Shown: one piece after another, positions 26,367 to 39,300 of the stretch | Position numbering within the stretch: position 1 is the stretch's first letter | Layout: each line of letters begins with the position of its first letter | DNA from: Vespula vulgaris | Taxonomy: Eukaryota; Arthropoda; Insecta; Hymenoptera; Vespidae | DNA length: 64,000 nt | Direction: 5' to 3' | NCBI RefSeq assembly: GCF_905475345.1 | Contig: NC_066609.1 | Coordinates: forward strand, 1 to 64,000 | Program-made: the position numbers and the translations under genes | The notes under the pieces: generated by a model | Told to the model about the DNA's origin: nothing | The model's input: only the letters and a program-made list of their open reading frames with translations | Database searches by the model: none

Positions 26367-28406
26367 GGCGATGTCTTATCGCGAACGCGATACGTTTGGA
26401 CCGACGGGGGTCTTGGGCAGACCCTCGCGGTTATCGCAATTTCTCTTCCGCCTCTTCTCTCCCCTTCTTCTCTGCTTCCTTAGCCTTCTTTTTGAATTTG
26501 ATTAACTAGTCTTTTCGTACTTTGCTTCTTCTTTTCTTCCGTTACTGGTAGAATCGCTCAAAAGCAATATAATCGGTTCGCAGCAGCCTTGGTATCGTTC
26601 GTACCGAGAGAGAGAACGTAAAGTGAGAGAACTCGCACGATGGGTGGTAGGTAGGCTACTCCGTGTGCGCGGTATAAGCCCGTGCCACGACGTCGACCTA
26701 CCTCGCTTTGCCTCTGTCTCTCTTGGCTCCTCCTCACCCCGTTTGGCCGACTCGTTCGTTCGTTCGTTCGTCGTTCGTCGTTCGTTCGTTCGTTCGTTCG
26801 TTCGTTCGTTCGTTCGTTCGTTCGTACGTACGTATGTTCGTTCGTTCGTTCGTTCGTTTGTTCGTCCGTTCGTCCGTTTATCCGTTTGTCCGTCCGTCCG
26901 TCCGTTCGTCCGTTCGTCTACTCGTTTCTTCCTCTCTCCCACTTTTTTTCTCGAACAACGTGCCTTCTTACTTCAATTTCGTAATACGTTCTTCTGTCCG
27001 TTCGCCTATTTGTCCAATGGATCAACTATTGCTTGACTCTCCTCCGTTCTTCACCTTTCCTTCTCTGATTTGATGGTTAACTTCTCTTTTTCTCCCGCCT
27101 ATATACTTCTCTATTCTTCTTACAGCGACCGCCGTTTCTTTTCTACGAATCGTACCTTCGATCTTTCTTTCTCTTTCCAATTTCTTCTCCCGTTTATCAC
27201 ATTCTTTTCCTCTCTCTCTCTCTCTCTCTCTCTTTTCCTCTTTCCGATTCTACCTCTCGATTACCCTTCCTCTCTTCTATCGTGGACCGCCCGATAATTT
27301 TAGATTCTCGGCGCAGTGACTCGGGACGGCCACTGCTCAGCCTGTGCCGCGCACTCGAATATCGACATCCAACGACTATGAGAAGTAAGGCTACGAAAGC
27401 AACACCGAACGAGACAAACAGACGAGCGAGACTGCAACGAGTAAACGTAATCCGCTTTCCAATCGTATTCTTATCCTTTCTATCTTCGTCTCTTCCTTCC
27501 TTCTTTCCCTTATCGCTTCTTTACCCTTTCTATTCGCCGATTAATATTCTTGTTTCTTCTTACGTTCTTCTCTCTTATTTTTTACTTTATGTATATATAC
27601 ATATATGTGTGCGTGTGTGTGCAAAGAGAGAAATGGAGACAAATAACTCTACGTCTTTCTTCTTTTCTTCTAAAACATTCAAACGTTTAAAATTTCTTGA
27701 AAAGAATAAATGTTTAAAACGATACAAAAAATCGTCGAAAGAAAGAATCCTCCTACTATCCCTTCTTTTCAGGTTGCTCGACCGGAAAAAATTATAGCTG
27801 GAGTTATGACGCTCGGGTCAATAATACCTACCCTAGGGCTATTTTTAATAACACGATCGTGCGCGGTATTCTTACGCGCTTGTGCTTATGCCTATCCATC
27901 GATTCTTTGCGCTTTAAGGATCACGGAAACGTGAAACCAATAAAGTGTGGTCGATCGTGAAAGATGCAATATCTTTTTTATCCTTTTCATCTTCACGATC
28001 GGAAATATCTTTCTTACGAAAATTATTCGTACATGACAAAATTAATTAGCGTTATCATATCTTCAATTAAAAGAATGGAACCAACGATAGAACTTAAAAC
28101 TTTGTTATACGATGAATTTTCTTGCAATTCAACCGTATCCCCGATTTATATCATTCAGCGCATGAAAAAATAGACAAAACATACGCTTGATATTTGCGGT
28201 AAAGGCTTCTGTTTAATATTACAGTGCTAACCTATATATACTATACAATATGAATCATAGAATCTATGTATGTTAAATTGTACTCGCAACGCTAGATGGC
28301 GTCATCGTAATGGGTGTCGTCCGAGTCAAATTACTAAATTCGAAGACGTTGTACATGCGTCCGTTTCTCCTTGCAGTTTAACTTTTGCTTTTAAAAGTAA
28401 TAAAAG
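26367..28406. other. PKC upstream region with a TTCG tetranucleotide tract
   Basis: This stretch lies between the PKC start and the Ly6 start, which diverge. It should hold the PKC 5' untranslated region and promoters for both genes, but I cannot place transcription starts. A (TTCG)n tract with TACG, TTTG and TCCG interruptions runs from about 26755 to 26930. A short TC tract is at 27212-27236. Reading frames through the TTCG tract (RSFVRSFV-type) are artefacts. Confidence 0.5.
26755..26930. repeat. (TTCG)n tetranucleotide tract
   Basis: A GC-balanced tetranucleotide array, TTCG repeated with TCG, TACG, TTTG and TCCG variants, in otherwise AT-rich DNA. It lies about 390 bp upstream of the PKC start codon, so it may be in that gene's promoter or 5' untranslated region. 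Confidence 0.9.
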
Positions 28407-29110
28407 ATGTGGTCTTTCAAGATCTCGTACATAATTTTCGTTATTTTGCTAAATCCGATCAGTGAGTATCCAAAAATAATGTATTAAACGTAATCATTAT
28501 TTCGATAATAAAAATTATTATAGGTCACGCCCTGGAATGTTATGTTTGCACAAATCAGGATGATAATGAAGACAAATGCTTAAAAAGCATAAAAATATGT
28601 GAACAGGGAGAGGATGTATGTTTAACAGAAATCAAGTGGGGCAGTAAGTTTCCGTAGTTTCTTAGTTTTAATCGGATAGAGGTTATGTTACGCGTCCAAT
28701 GTTCTCCCCTGCAGGTACACCGTATTGGTCGCAAGGAGCAAAGAAACAATTTTATATTTCCAAAAGATGTTCTACCAAAGTAGAGTGCGAAAGAATACGA
28801 CGCAATAACATGCCATTGTGTACTCATATTTGGTATCAAGATTGGAAATGTTCGGAATGTTGTCACGGAGACAAATGCAATTATTATATTATTGTAAGTA
28901 TAACTTACACTATATATATATATACACACATACCACGCACGCGCACACACCAACATACATACGAATACTCGTACTAATCTTCAAAGATGACGTTATCTTG
29001 TAATTACTTTTTTATCTATTCGATCAATTTAGTCCGACGCAAGCAAAGTAAGAGCTACTGTTGGAAGTATCATCTTGGCATTACTTTCCGTCTTTCTACT
29101 TGGTAGATAA
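28407..29110 (+). CDS. Ly6/uPAR (three-finger) domain protein, probably GPI-anchored
   Basis: Four exons: 28407-28461, 28524-28643, 28715-28893, 29033-29110; one frame, 143 residues. Residues 1-20 are a hydrophobic signal peptide ending near SHA. The mature part has 12 Cys, starting LECYVC and ending with the family signature CC-x3-CN (CCHGDKCN). The C-terminus is a short hydrophobic tail (SIILALLSVFLLG) as in GPI-anchored proteins. Insect Ly6 proteins of this type act at the cell surface in septate junctions, neuronal excitability or receptor chaperoning; which role applies here cannot be told. An AATAAA at 29941 could end the transcript. The nearest named insect relative is unknown to me. 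Confidence 0.88.
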
Positions 29111-29661
29111 AATTGGTTATTGTATTAAACATTGCCTCCATTTATTGGAAGGTGTAGTATTATTCGATATCGAAGACACGAATCTATTATACATTGGATC
29201 GAACATGACAGATATCTGTATCGTTTCAATGACGTTTCTTTATCAGAAAACAACGATGTAGTATGTTATATACGTATAAGAACGTATAACTATCGTTGAA
29301 TATTTGCATTTGATCTATAATACAGATATTATGTACAAATATGTTTTCATAGAAAAAACTCCGTCCATAATTTAGACTGTTTATATATTCATTATATTAG
29401 TCGATAAGTATTTTTTATATAACTTTTATACATAATTCATTATCCAAGCATTTCATATTTATTCGATCGTACGAAAAACAAATGTATTTGTAACTTTTGT
29501 ACATTTATGATGTACAAGGTACTCGTATCGTAGTATATATGTATACGAATTATTTTTATAGAACAATAGTACATACTTACTTTATGAAACGTTATTTTTC
29601 ATAGAAAATTTATATATAACTTCATTCTCTTTATAGAAATGTATATATACGCATTCGAAAT

Positions 29662-29712
<51 letters not shown>

Positions 29713-31531
29713 TATATATAATAAGTATTCATATATATGTGTAAGGATATATATATATATATAATTTTATATACATACACACACGCGTGCGCACGTATGT
29801 TGTGTGTAATGTATGAATATGTATGTACGTACGTACGTTCGTACGTATATTTATACGCGCATGGATAGAAGCGCGTACACATACGCGAATATTTGTTCGT
29901 ATGATGTACAACGCTTACAATCCGTCCAACTTGTTACATTAATAAAGACATTTTATTGAGAATATCCGTTTTTTTTTTTTTTTTGTAAAAGAATACGATT
30001 ATACGATGAGTTTATGAAAATTACGAACAGACGATAATTTTATTCGTGCGTAAATCTGTTGAAAGGTCTAATATTTTCTTCTACATAGATCTACATTCCA
30101 AAATACGACACCAAAATCATAATTAAACTTCTAACGATAAGAAATTCTTCGAAATGGCAGTCTATCGTATGAAACGTATATAAGAACAACATTAAAAAGA
30201 AAAAAAACTTTATCGATTTATCCTCTTCATGATCCAATCGTATATCGTACTTGTCTCATCGGGGATAATCCATCCATATCTGTTGAGATAAGACAGAAGA
30301 AAAATAATTATTATATTTGGGAAAACAATCCTTATAATCGATAGTTCATATAATTGTCGCCATCACCGTGGAACCATTTCAGAAGCCGTTTGGTACGACG
30401 ACAGAGCTCGAAGCTCTTGTTTGGGTGAGTTTATACAGGTTTTCTTTTCTTCGGACGTAAAAACGTTTTCGAATTCCAAGATGAACGATTAGAACGAAAT
30501 ACTAGATTTTGTTACAAAAATTTGTTAAAAAAAATTTCGTTCGCTTTCGTTGTAAATCGTGTTATCTTGTTTAATCATTTTGCGTTAAACATTCGCGATA
30601 TCACGAATCCGCCTTACATAAATATATATCGGAAAACTGAAAAAGGTTTAAATAAAAAAATGATATCTCGAGAGTCGGATGTCGTTCGTCTATCAACGTT
30701 CACACTTGACCAAACATTATTTTATGTCTACAATGAAATCTGATAATAATTTCCTTTTGTATTTTCCATAGCCTTATTCATATAAGATACAGAATGCGAT
30801 TGTATTGTTGTAACGAGAAAAAAATAATACTTGGAATATATCGTATCGATTATCGTAGAAATATGTCGATCTTATCATCAACGACAAGTAAAAATCACCG
30901 AAATAATTTAATACTTAGATAACCGTACCAGAGATTGTCGGACACGGCAAAGCGAACGGCGATCGATCGAAAATAAAATATAAAAACTCAATTATTCGAC
31001 TTGTTAAGATGACGGTAATCGGAGTATGAGGGATCCAAATATATTTAGATACGCGTACATTCATGCATATATCGCAATAACCCTTATGCGCTCTATGAGA
31101 AATGATGTGAAAAATGGATTATTTACAATTTGAATAGAATTAAATGTTACATTAATTACGTTATCTGCTCGTTTATGGATAGATAAGTAAGTTATAGATA
31201 AATGAAAGTTTCATCGCCGTAAACTCGTCTGTACTGTATAGTCTCGTGCCGGTGAAATCTTCTGTCGGAAAAACGAGTCGCGATCGAGAATGATTTGATA
31301 AAAAAGGTTCAACGTTAGATAAAACTTAAAGCGAGGCCTATGTTGTTAAGAAATAATTCGACCAATTGAAAGATTTAAAGTATCGGTAGTAGGCACGAGG
31401 AGCGTTGCGCACAATTTAACTGGCATTAGTTCAATTAACGCTTCTTACGTTAGTCTCGTGCCAGACGCGATCGATAGAAACGCTAACGTAATTCGATCCT
31501 CCGATCCAAGCGTTCATAAAAACCTACCAAA
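29111..31531. other. Region between Ly6 and transporter genes
   Basis: Ly6 3' untranslated region is likely at the left (AATAAA at 29941-29946). TA and TACG-rich tracts lie at 29670-29860. At about 30380-30425 a GC-richer segment ends in a good donor (TTGGGTGAGTTT) and might be a 5' untranslated exon of the transporter. No coding likeness was seen. Confidence 0.4.
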
Positions 31532-34375
31532 ATGGATTACATATCTACGAATCTTTTACTGGTAAGTAAAACGTTTAATTACTACGCTTTTATTCGTAAA
31601 TAAAACTTACCTTCAATCGGACATTGAAGAAATTGGAGAAGATAGAAAACTCATTCGACGTTCCAATTGTTTTATCAATCACGAAACATGATCGATTTTG
31701 TATGCACGCACATGTCCGAAATCATACAGTATGAACCATAACTTTTTACAGTTACACGATATGAAATCATGGAATATCCGTAGTCTGTATAAAGCCTTCA
31801 GTCGAAAGAAACGGATAAATATTAGCGCAAATACGGAATTGGAAAGATGTCTGTCGACGTTGGACCTTACAGCTCTGGGTATTGGATCCACTCTTGGTGT
31901 TGGAGTTTACATTATGGCAGGATCAGTCTCAAAGGATGTCGCAGGACCTGCCGTTGTAATCTCCTTCCTAATTGCCGCTGTGGCATCGATATTTGCCGGT
32001 AATTGGGCGTTTGCCAATCGTTTTATCATTTTATCGGTCCGTCCACCAAAAGTGAAACTTTCGTCTCGCTTGATCGCTTGATCGAGATATATTTTCAGGT
32101 CTTTGCTATGCTGAATTCGGTGCGAGAGTGCCGCGAGCTGGTTCCGCTTATGTTTACAGTTACGTGACAATGGGCGAATTCATTGCCTTTTTAATAGGTT
32201 GGACTCTAATCTTAGAATATGTGATCGGTTCCGCTAGCGTGGTACGTGGCCTTAGCACCTACGTCGATGCTCTTTTCAACAATAGCATGAGAAATGCTTT
32301 TGAATCAGCCGCTCATATCGAAGTTGAACATTTCTCCTCTTATCCTGATTTCTTCGCCTTCGGTATCACCCTTATGTTTTCCGGTAACACGATACTTTTT
32401 TAATTACCGAACAATCGATACGAGTCTTGCACGAGTATGTGCACACATGAATAGCCATACCGCGCTTATTATATTTATGTGTCACTTTTCACAGCCGCCT
32501 TAGCGTTTGGCGCCAAAGAGTCGTCCACTGCGAATAACTTTTTCACCTTGGTGAATCTCTCCGTTGTCCTCTTCGTGATAATTGCTGGTTCCTTCAAAGG
32601 TAATGCGCTGTAAATGTTTCACGATTATCTCTTCTCTTTTTGTTTTGTTTTGTTTTTTTTTTCTTTTCCTAAAACCTCTTCTGATCTTGATTTGATGATT
32701 TCAATCAATGCGCATTATGTTGATTCAAAGCTGACGTAAACAATTGGAAAACTCGACCCTCTTGTACCGAAACAAATTGTAAACACGGAACAGGAGGATT
32801 CGCGCCGTATGGCATATCGGGTATAATAACTGGTGCAGCAACTTGCTTTTATGGCTTTATCGGTTTCGACTGCGTGGCCACTACGGGTGAAGAGGCTAAA
32901 GATCCGCAAAGATCTATACCTATAGCCATTGTTGCTTCTTTAACCGTTGTCTTCCTCGCGTATTTCGGCGTCTCAGCCGTACTCACTATGGCGTTACCGT
33001 ACTACGAACAAAATCCCGATGCACCCTTTCCACATCTCTTCGAGGTGATTGGTTGGGATTGGGCAAAATGGGTAGTGAGCATCGGGGCGATTTGCGGACT
33101 GTGTGCTAGGTAAAGATCGGATATGGTCGGATAGGTCTGACGTGTATGTATATACGCACACGACATACATATAAACTTATCTTGTAATTGCAGTTTGTTA
33201 GGAGCAATGTTTCCATTGCCAAGAATAATTTATGCAATGGCATCCGATGGACTGATATTTAAATGGATGGGAAAGGTAAGTTCAAGATTTCATACACCCC
33301 TCATGGGCACTTTCTCCGCAGGAATTCTTACAGGTACGAAAGCTATTTTCTTTATTCTGTGTTTCTATCCGCCCTTGTAATCTATAAAAGCAGCATTCTC
33401 TTGCAGGAGTTTTAGCAGCGATATTCGAGCTTACTCAATTGTTAAATATGATGAGTATAGGGACGCTGCTTGCCTATTCAATAGTTGCTGCCTGCGTTCT
33501 TATATTACGGTAAGAAAATGTATATGTTACATACGCAAACACACGCATGTAATAAATTTTGCGATGAACGATGAAATGCTGAACGATGACCGTGATAAAA
33601 GATCTAAAGGATCAATGTTTCCCCACAGTTACGAAGAGAGCGAAGCATATGAGAAAAAAGGCGATCGTGATCCAAGGACCGTGACGTTTGTCATCAAGCA
33701 ACTCATTAATGTCAATAGATTAGACCACTCTACGAAATTAACTGGACAACTGGTCACTTGCCTCGTTTTCTGTTACTGTAATATTTGATTCCATCAACGT
33801 GAGTATTTCTCTTAGTCGATAGTAATATAATAATGATGCTGGTTACAGTCGTGCTTTGCATCTTTATTACGGCGATGATTTCAAAATTTTCCAAAGAAAT
33901 CGTTAGCGGCAAAGCTCTTTATGTTGTGCCAATAGTCATATTGGTCACTGCATTAATCTCTACTCTGATCTTTATTTATCTTCAACCTTCGTCGGATAAG
34001 AAACTTGCGTTTTCGGTACGTTATATTTTTTACGTCCACCACATTTTTCTTTGCTTTTCGATTAAAATAGTTAAACGTACGACATAACGTACGATAGTAT
34101 ATCACGATATATACTCCTACCTTTAGGTACCTCTTGTCCCTTTTTTACCAGCAATCAGTATACTTATCAACATTTACCTTATGATGATGTTGGACATGAT
34201 GACTTGGATACGTTTCTTGATATGGATGATTATTGGTAAATATAACGACATTGCTATGAACTTGTAAGTCTATACATATAACATGTTTCGAACAGGTCTT
34301 GCGATATACTTTTTCTACGGTGTGTGGAACAGTAACAGTAGAGATAAAAAGTTCAAAGTAGCGGATAATCAGTAA
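31532..34375 (+). CDS. Cationic amino acid transporter (SLC7A1-4/CAT family)
   Basis: A plasma-membrane permease for Arg, Lys and Orn type substrates. Eleven exons: 31532-31561, 31752-31998, 32099-32383, 32495-32599, 32731-33109, 33194-33333, 33407-33509, 33629-33777, 33849-34015, 34127-34235, 34296-34375. Phases all match and give 597 residues, slightly short for the family because the tails are brief. Hallmarks: LTALGIGSTLGVGVY in the first helix, CYAEFGARVPRAGSAY, GFDCVATTGEEAKDPQRSIP, and PLPRIIYAMASDGL; about 14 hydrophobic segments, ending with a helix and the VWNS motif. The 10-residue first exon is short but starts in AAAATGG. Drosophila slif is a family member; I cannot tell which paralogue this is. 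Confidence 0.93.
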
Positions 34376-34479
34376 TGAGGTAGAATGGAGAAATAATAAT
34401 TTTACATGATTCTATCGGTGAATATGCCACCTACGTTTTAATCGATTGATTATTAGGTGCTCATAAAAATTTGTCCGAT

Positions 34480-35105
34480 TTTTAAATGTATTTATTTAAT
34501 TAACAATACAAAAGCCATACATGTATTTCTTTTAATCAAAATATCTGTCCTTTCTTTCCACAACCTACTGCCACCTCTCAGATAATTGTCCGATTCCATT
34601 TTTAAAAAAACGATACATCTTTGAGGCGTATAATCGTCGAGGGATCTTCGAACTTTTTCGACGCTAGTGAATCGTATACCAGACAAGTCGCATCGAATCG
34701 ATCTAAATAAATGAAAATCAGATAGGGCAATAAATCTGTCGAATAAGCTGGACGCGGGAATATGTTTTTTTCAGTCGCAGCAGCAATAAGGATTCTGGCG
34801 TTACTATGGAACCAGATTGGTGAGTTGTGGAATTCGTTTGTCTTCCGTCTAAATCTTCCTCGTTAAGTTTGACCGCCGGGTTAAACGGTCGGTCTACGCA
34901 TTAATCCAAAATCTATTTATGAGCCTCTTTCAATGTCCGAGCTGGCTCTTGATCAAGAAATTTCTGTAATTCATTGTTCTCAAATTCTTTCGGTCTTTCT
35001 GAACGCAGCTTGTTATTAATGTCAATTTTGTTACTTCTAAACCTTTTAAGCCGCTTCTCACAAACATCGGAACACGTAACATCCTCTCGTATAGATTTCA
35101 CGGAT
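34480..35105 (-). mobile_element. Decayed, internally deleted mariner-like transposon
   Basis: Minus-strand fragments match mariner transposase in order. At 35101-34913 is the helix-turn-helix part, with KRFRSNKIDINNKLRSERPK. At about 34825-34690 is the end of the catalytic core, with NARILIAAATEK and PAYSTDLLP...DFHLFRS, the DD34D third-acid region, after a frameshift. At 34690-34540 is the C-terminal region, with GIRFTSVEKVRRSLDDY and, after another shift and a stop, FFKNGIGQLSERWQ. Roughly 150-200 residues between the first two parts are missing. It lies about 100 bp past the transporter stop codon, perhaps inside its 3' untranslated region. I found no clear terminal inverted repeats. Confidence 0.75.
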
Positions 35106-36378
35106 AATCCGTTTTATTTCTGCAACTTTTTTTTTTTTTTTTTTTTTTTTTTTATTTTTATTATTACCAAAACGTAATTGCGTAAATGCATTTCATCGGG
35201 TTCCACTTTTACTTATGATAAAAATGAGCTTACGTTGTTACTTGTGAAGCCATAGATAAATTTTAAGATCGTGAGTAAGCATTTTCTTAAATCGATAAAA
35301 CTTCGTAAAAAAACAAAACTATCAACGCAGTAATCGTTATTCATCTACTTATTTGTAATCTGACGAACATATATTCTATTACAATTTAAAAGTTGAACAA
35401 TTGCTAAAAGATAAATATAAAAATGAAAGTCTGTTATAAATTCCAATTATTCCCTAAAATAATTTCTCTTACATTCGGCCTTAGCACATTCTTCCTCGGT
35501 TATAATTTTATATCGACGAACTGCAATTTGGAATTTGGTATTCCGTCAATCATTTATTCGACTAGCTCTCGTTTGTCGATCGATATTTTGTTTGCCAATA
35601 TCACTTTGTCATAATAATATGATAAAAATGTTACGTGGGAGACTGCTATTCAGATTTTTCGAATTCCGGGCCAGTGATCGAACATAAATTTCATTACCGT
35701 GTAGCGATAGGAAAAGTTTGATATTATAAAACATGATGAAAACGGACAGACGGACGATATAAAACAATGGTGTATTCACCTTCGTGAATCAAGTCGGACT
35801 GCTTGCAGTAAAAGACAAAATCTCTAGTTTTTTTTTTTCGCGATTCAGTTAGGTCAGTCGAAGAATCGCGAAGGACGCATTGATCTGATACCATTGTCAA
35901 GACTATGCATCATCGTTCTTAATTTATACAAAATAGTTTTCGATTATGATTATGATCATGGTAATTAATTGTAAAAGAAACGAGAGAGAAAAAAGAATCT
36001 GTCCCTTTCACCGGGTTTGATCAATCCTAAAAATGAATATTAATCATTATCCAAACTTATGTAAATAAAGATTAATCGATAAAAATCAACACAGTTTTCC
36101 GAAGAGTTGTCGTAACGTTTACAACTTATCGCAGTAACGAGAACTTGCGTTAACCAGCTATTTCTAAAAGCACAAAAGATACATCTATAACTGAGATACT
36201 TGATCGTCGGACAAAATGTCGTCTGTGTGTGGAATACTTTTATAATAAGTATACATCAGGTTTTGTTTTTTAATAGGTGATTGTTGCCTTATGCCATATC
36301 TGAAATTAACATGAATTTCTGTTTCTTCTAACTTCTTAAATTTAAACCTAATCTCTTAAATTTATATTTTTAAGGATC
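35106..36378. other. Region between mariner relic and KNL2-like gene
   Basis: AT-rich, with a T27 run at about 35127-35153. It lies between the 3' ends of two convergent genes, so 3' untranslated sequence of either may reach into it. No coding likeness was seen. Confidence 0.4.
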
Positions 36379-39300
36379 TTACTGTTTTGTACGTTCATCC
36401 GATTGCGATACTGCAGCATTGTTTCTATCCGTCTTTTGCGTGTTAGTTAATTCTACATCGTACCTGTGTGCCCATGTATCAACTTGCCGTTGTAAACTAG
36501 TAGGTAATAACTGTGCGATAAAATGATACGCGTTTAGAAGAGAAAAGATTATTTCACAGACGTGTCACGAAACGACAATCTTTCGTCAAATCAAGCACAT
36601 AATATAATTATTTGTATCACATACCGTGGTATTTTCATCTTTCAACGCATCACTTGCACCTTTTTTAGACCCACCAAGATCGTTAGACTGACCAGACATC
36701 TTTTCTTCCACTTGCTAGAAAATATATAGATCGTTAATCAAATAACTGCTAGAAAGGATACATGTTGAATATGGCAGAAATATTTCAACGATTAAATATA
36801 CAAGTACAAACTATCACGTATAACATTATGTTTAAATATCAGCTTATTTATTTATGTATTTTACTTTTTTTTTTCCGAAATATTACTATCTTTCGATATC
36901 TTTTTTTGTTTATATTAAAGTTGCCTTATAATTAATAATTGCACTTATCGCTATCATATTTGTTAATTTTGTTGCTTTCTTAAAAATTGTACGACACAGA
37001 TTTTATTAAAAATTAACATTATAATCATAAAACCAATGCATAAGAAATAATAATGTTTAAAAAAGTTGTCGTACCAATTTATTGCTTTTACGTTCGGCCG
37101 ATCGATCGATAGAATACCTCGGAGAACTGCCTGTTGTGTAGACTATTTCGTTGTCTCTAAAAGCAACGCGCTCTCCTAAATACATAATAACGTAATTAAA
37201 TTCATGGTATGCACGATGTATTGTCTATTCTTAAAATGGCACAACAATAAAAATATTTCTCTACCAGTCCAGTAACTCAACGGTGGAAATATCCTACGTC
37301 CTCTTGAACTTGTAGGAACATTCGATACATCTATCATCTTACCTCCTTGCTTCGTTCCTACTACTTCACCTGCATTGGCTAACAAAAATTTATATACGAT
37401 GAGCCAAATTATTATATGAGAAAAGAAGGGATCTGTTTATTTATACGTTTTGTGCAACCAACTGTTATAATACCTTTTCCACGCGATTTCCACATTTTGC
37501 AAAATTCGTTTATATTAAGTGGACATCCTTCACGACAATACCTCAGTAATTCTTTTGGTACAACTAACATAATATATATTTTAACATAACGGCGCAAGTG
37601 TAATCGTATCTTGAAATGCGTGTAAATGTTACCGTGTTTAGAATCGTGCAGATCTCCGATAAGTCGATATAGTTCTTGATTTATACCTTCGATCAAAGTT
37701 GCCGATAGTCGTTTGCGAATGTGCTCGGTTGTAAATTTTCTATGAACCACGTGGCCAGCCTCGCTACGTAAATCAAAATAATAAATTACGCGTCGATTTA
37801 TGAAACGTAATGCATTCTTACTTACTTGAGCAATTTACCTTCAAAAACCAAACTTAACTCGCAAACTGATTTAGAATCAATTACAACTCGTGGTATCCAG
37901 TCGGATAATAGTTGAGGTTTCTTTGCGCTTAAAAATTCATCGTTTGACGTATTTGCCTCGCGACACGTTTCAACGCAAGACTTTGGATTTGATATTAACA
38001 AAGGTGCATCTGTCTCTATCGTAGCATATTTTGCATTTTCAGGAGATATTTCGCGTTCAATTTGAAATCGACTACCTCTTGGAGTTCTGTGGTCGTTCGA
38101 ATCATTTTTATGTTCGTCGATTAAACGACCGTCCCTTATAATACCTGCGCGCAAATTCGATTCATGCGTATTTTTAATCAGCTCTTTTGTATCATTTAAG
38201 ACGGGTATAAATTCCGATTTTTCATCGATCATATCTTCGTTTGAGTTCACGTTAAGAGTATGACTTTCTACAATGGCCAAAGGTGTTGATATTCCGTTCT
38301 GCTTTTTGTTTTTCAACGACGTCGCTTTATTATCGTTAATACTGTTCTCACGAGTTCTATGAACTACATTAACATGATTCGTATCAACAAAGGTGTTTAT
38401 TATTTTTGGTTTTTTCGCACTGTGTTCTATGATCTTTGCCATATTCAAATGTTTCTTATGTTTGAGTTCTAACAATTCCATTTCATCTTCCGTACTAGAA
38501 TTTTCGCAATAACGATTATTTTTCAAACTATTCTTTTTTCTTCTATTGGACACTCCAAAATGATACTTAATATTATCTCTTTTCCTCTTTTCCTTATGTA
38601 CAGATACCGATACATGTGCGGGATCATGATTTTCCATATTGTCATTTTCAATATTGTCATTGCTGGAAGTAGAATGGTATATTGATTTGTTTTTTTTACT
38701 TTTTTCTTGTAATTTTACATGACTGTTAGTTACAGCGTTACAATTCGTACTTTCTCGTCTTTGCTCGTGTTTATGCCGTTTCATCGACACTCTTTCATTT
38801 TGTAATAATATTCTTTCGGATATGATTTTAGATATACCCGGACAAGTTTCATCTTCCAATTCTTCAAAGCCTTTTCCGTGCGATCTTTCCGAGATGCAAG
38901 ATCTTTCCGAATTATTTATTATTTCGTTACCTTGTATTTGATTGCTACACAATCCAGATTTCTTATCATTACACTTTACTCTACTTTCTCCATTCGTATC
39001 GTTCGATGCCACTCCATAAGAGTAAACATCATTGAGAGAATCAAACATTTGTATTATTTTAGAAATGTATTCTTGAGGGCAATCCTTATGCAGTAAATTA
39101 TTAACAATGATATTAATTGTATCTTCCTGCATATTTCTCATTGTATGTTCTTTTTCAAGAAGAGGCAATTGATGTATATTCACACTTTTATTCTGGTACT
39201 GATCCTTTCTATCTAAACTGTTATAATTATACGTCTTCTTTGCCATGCTAGAAAGCAGTAAATTTGTTGAACCTGATACATAAATTTCAGGAGTGTATAC

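Noticed and set aside
26502..27073. Overlapping frames with RSFVRSFV or NERTNERT repeats
   Set aside because: All three phases of the TTCG tract are open by composition; not genes.
34791..34845. Possible alternative last exon of the transporter (RSSNKDSGVTMEPDW after a poly-T/CAG acceptor)
   Set aside because: The same bases read on the minus strand as mariner transposase (NARILIAAATEK), so the exon-like look is by chance; it would also remove the last transmembrane helix.
35160..35185. Mariner-like terminal repeat (ACCAAAACGTAATTGCG)
   Set aside because: It resembles the inner part of a mariner end but faces away from the transposase relic, and no partner was found.
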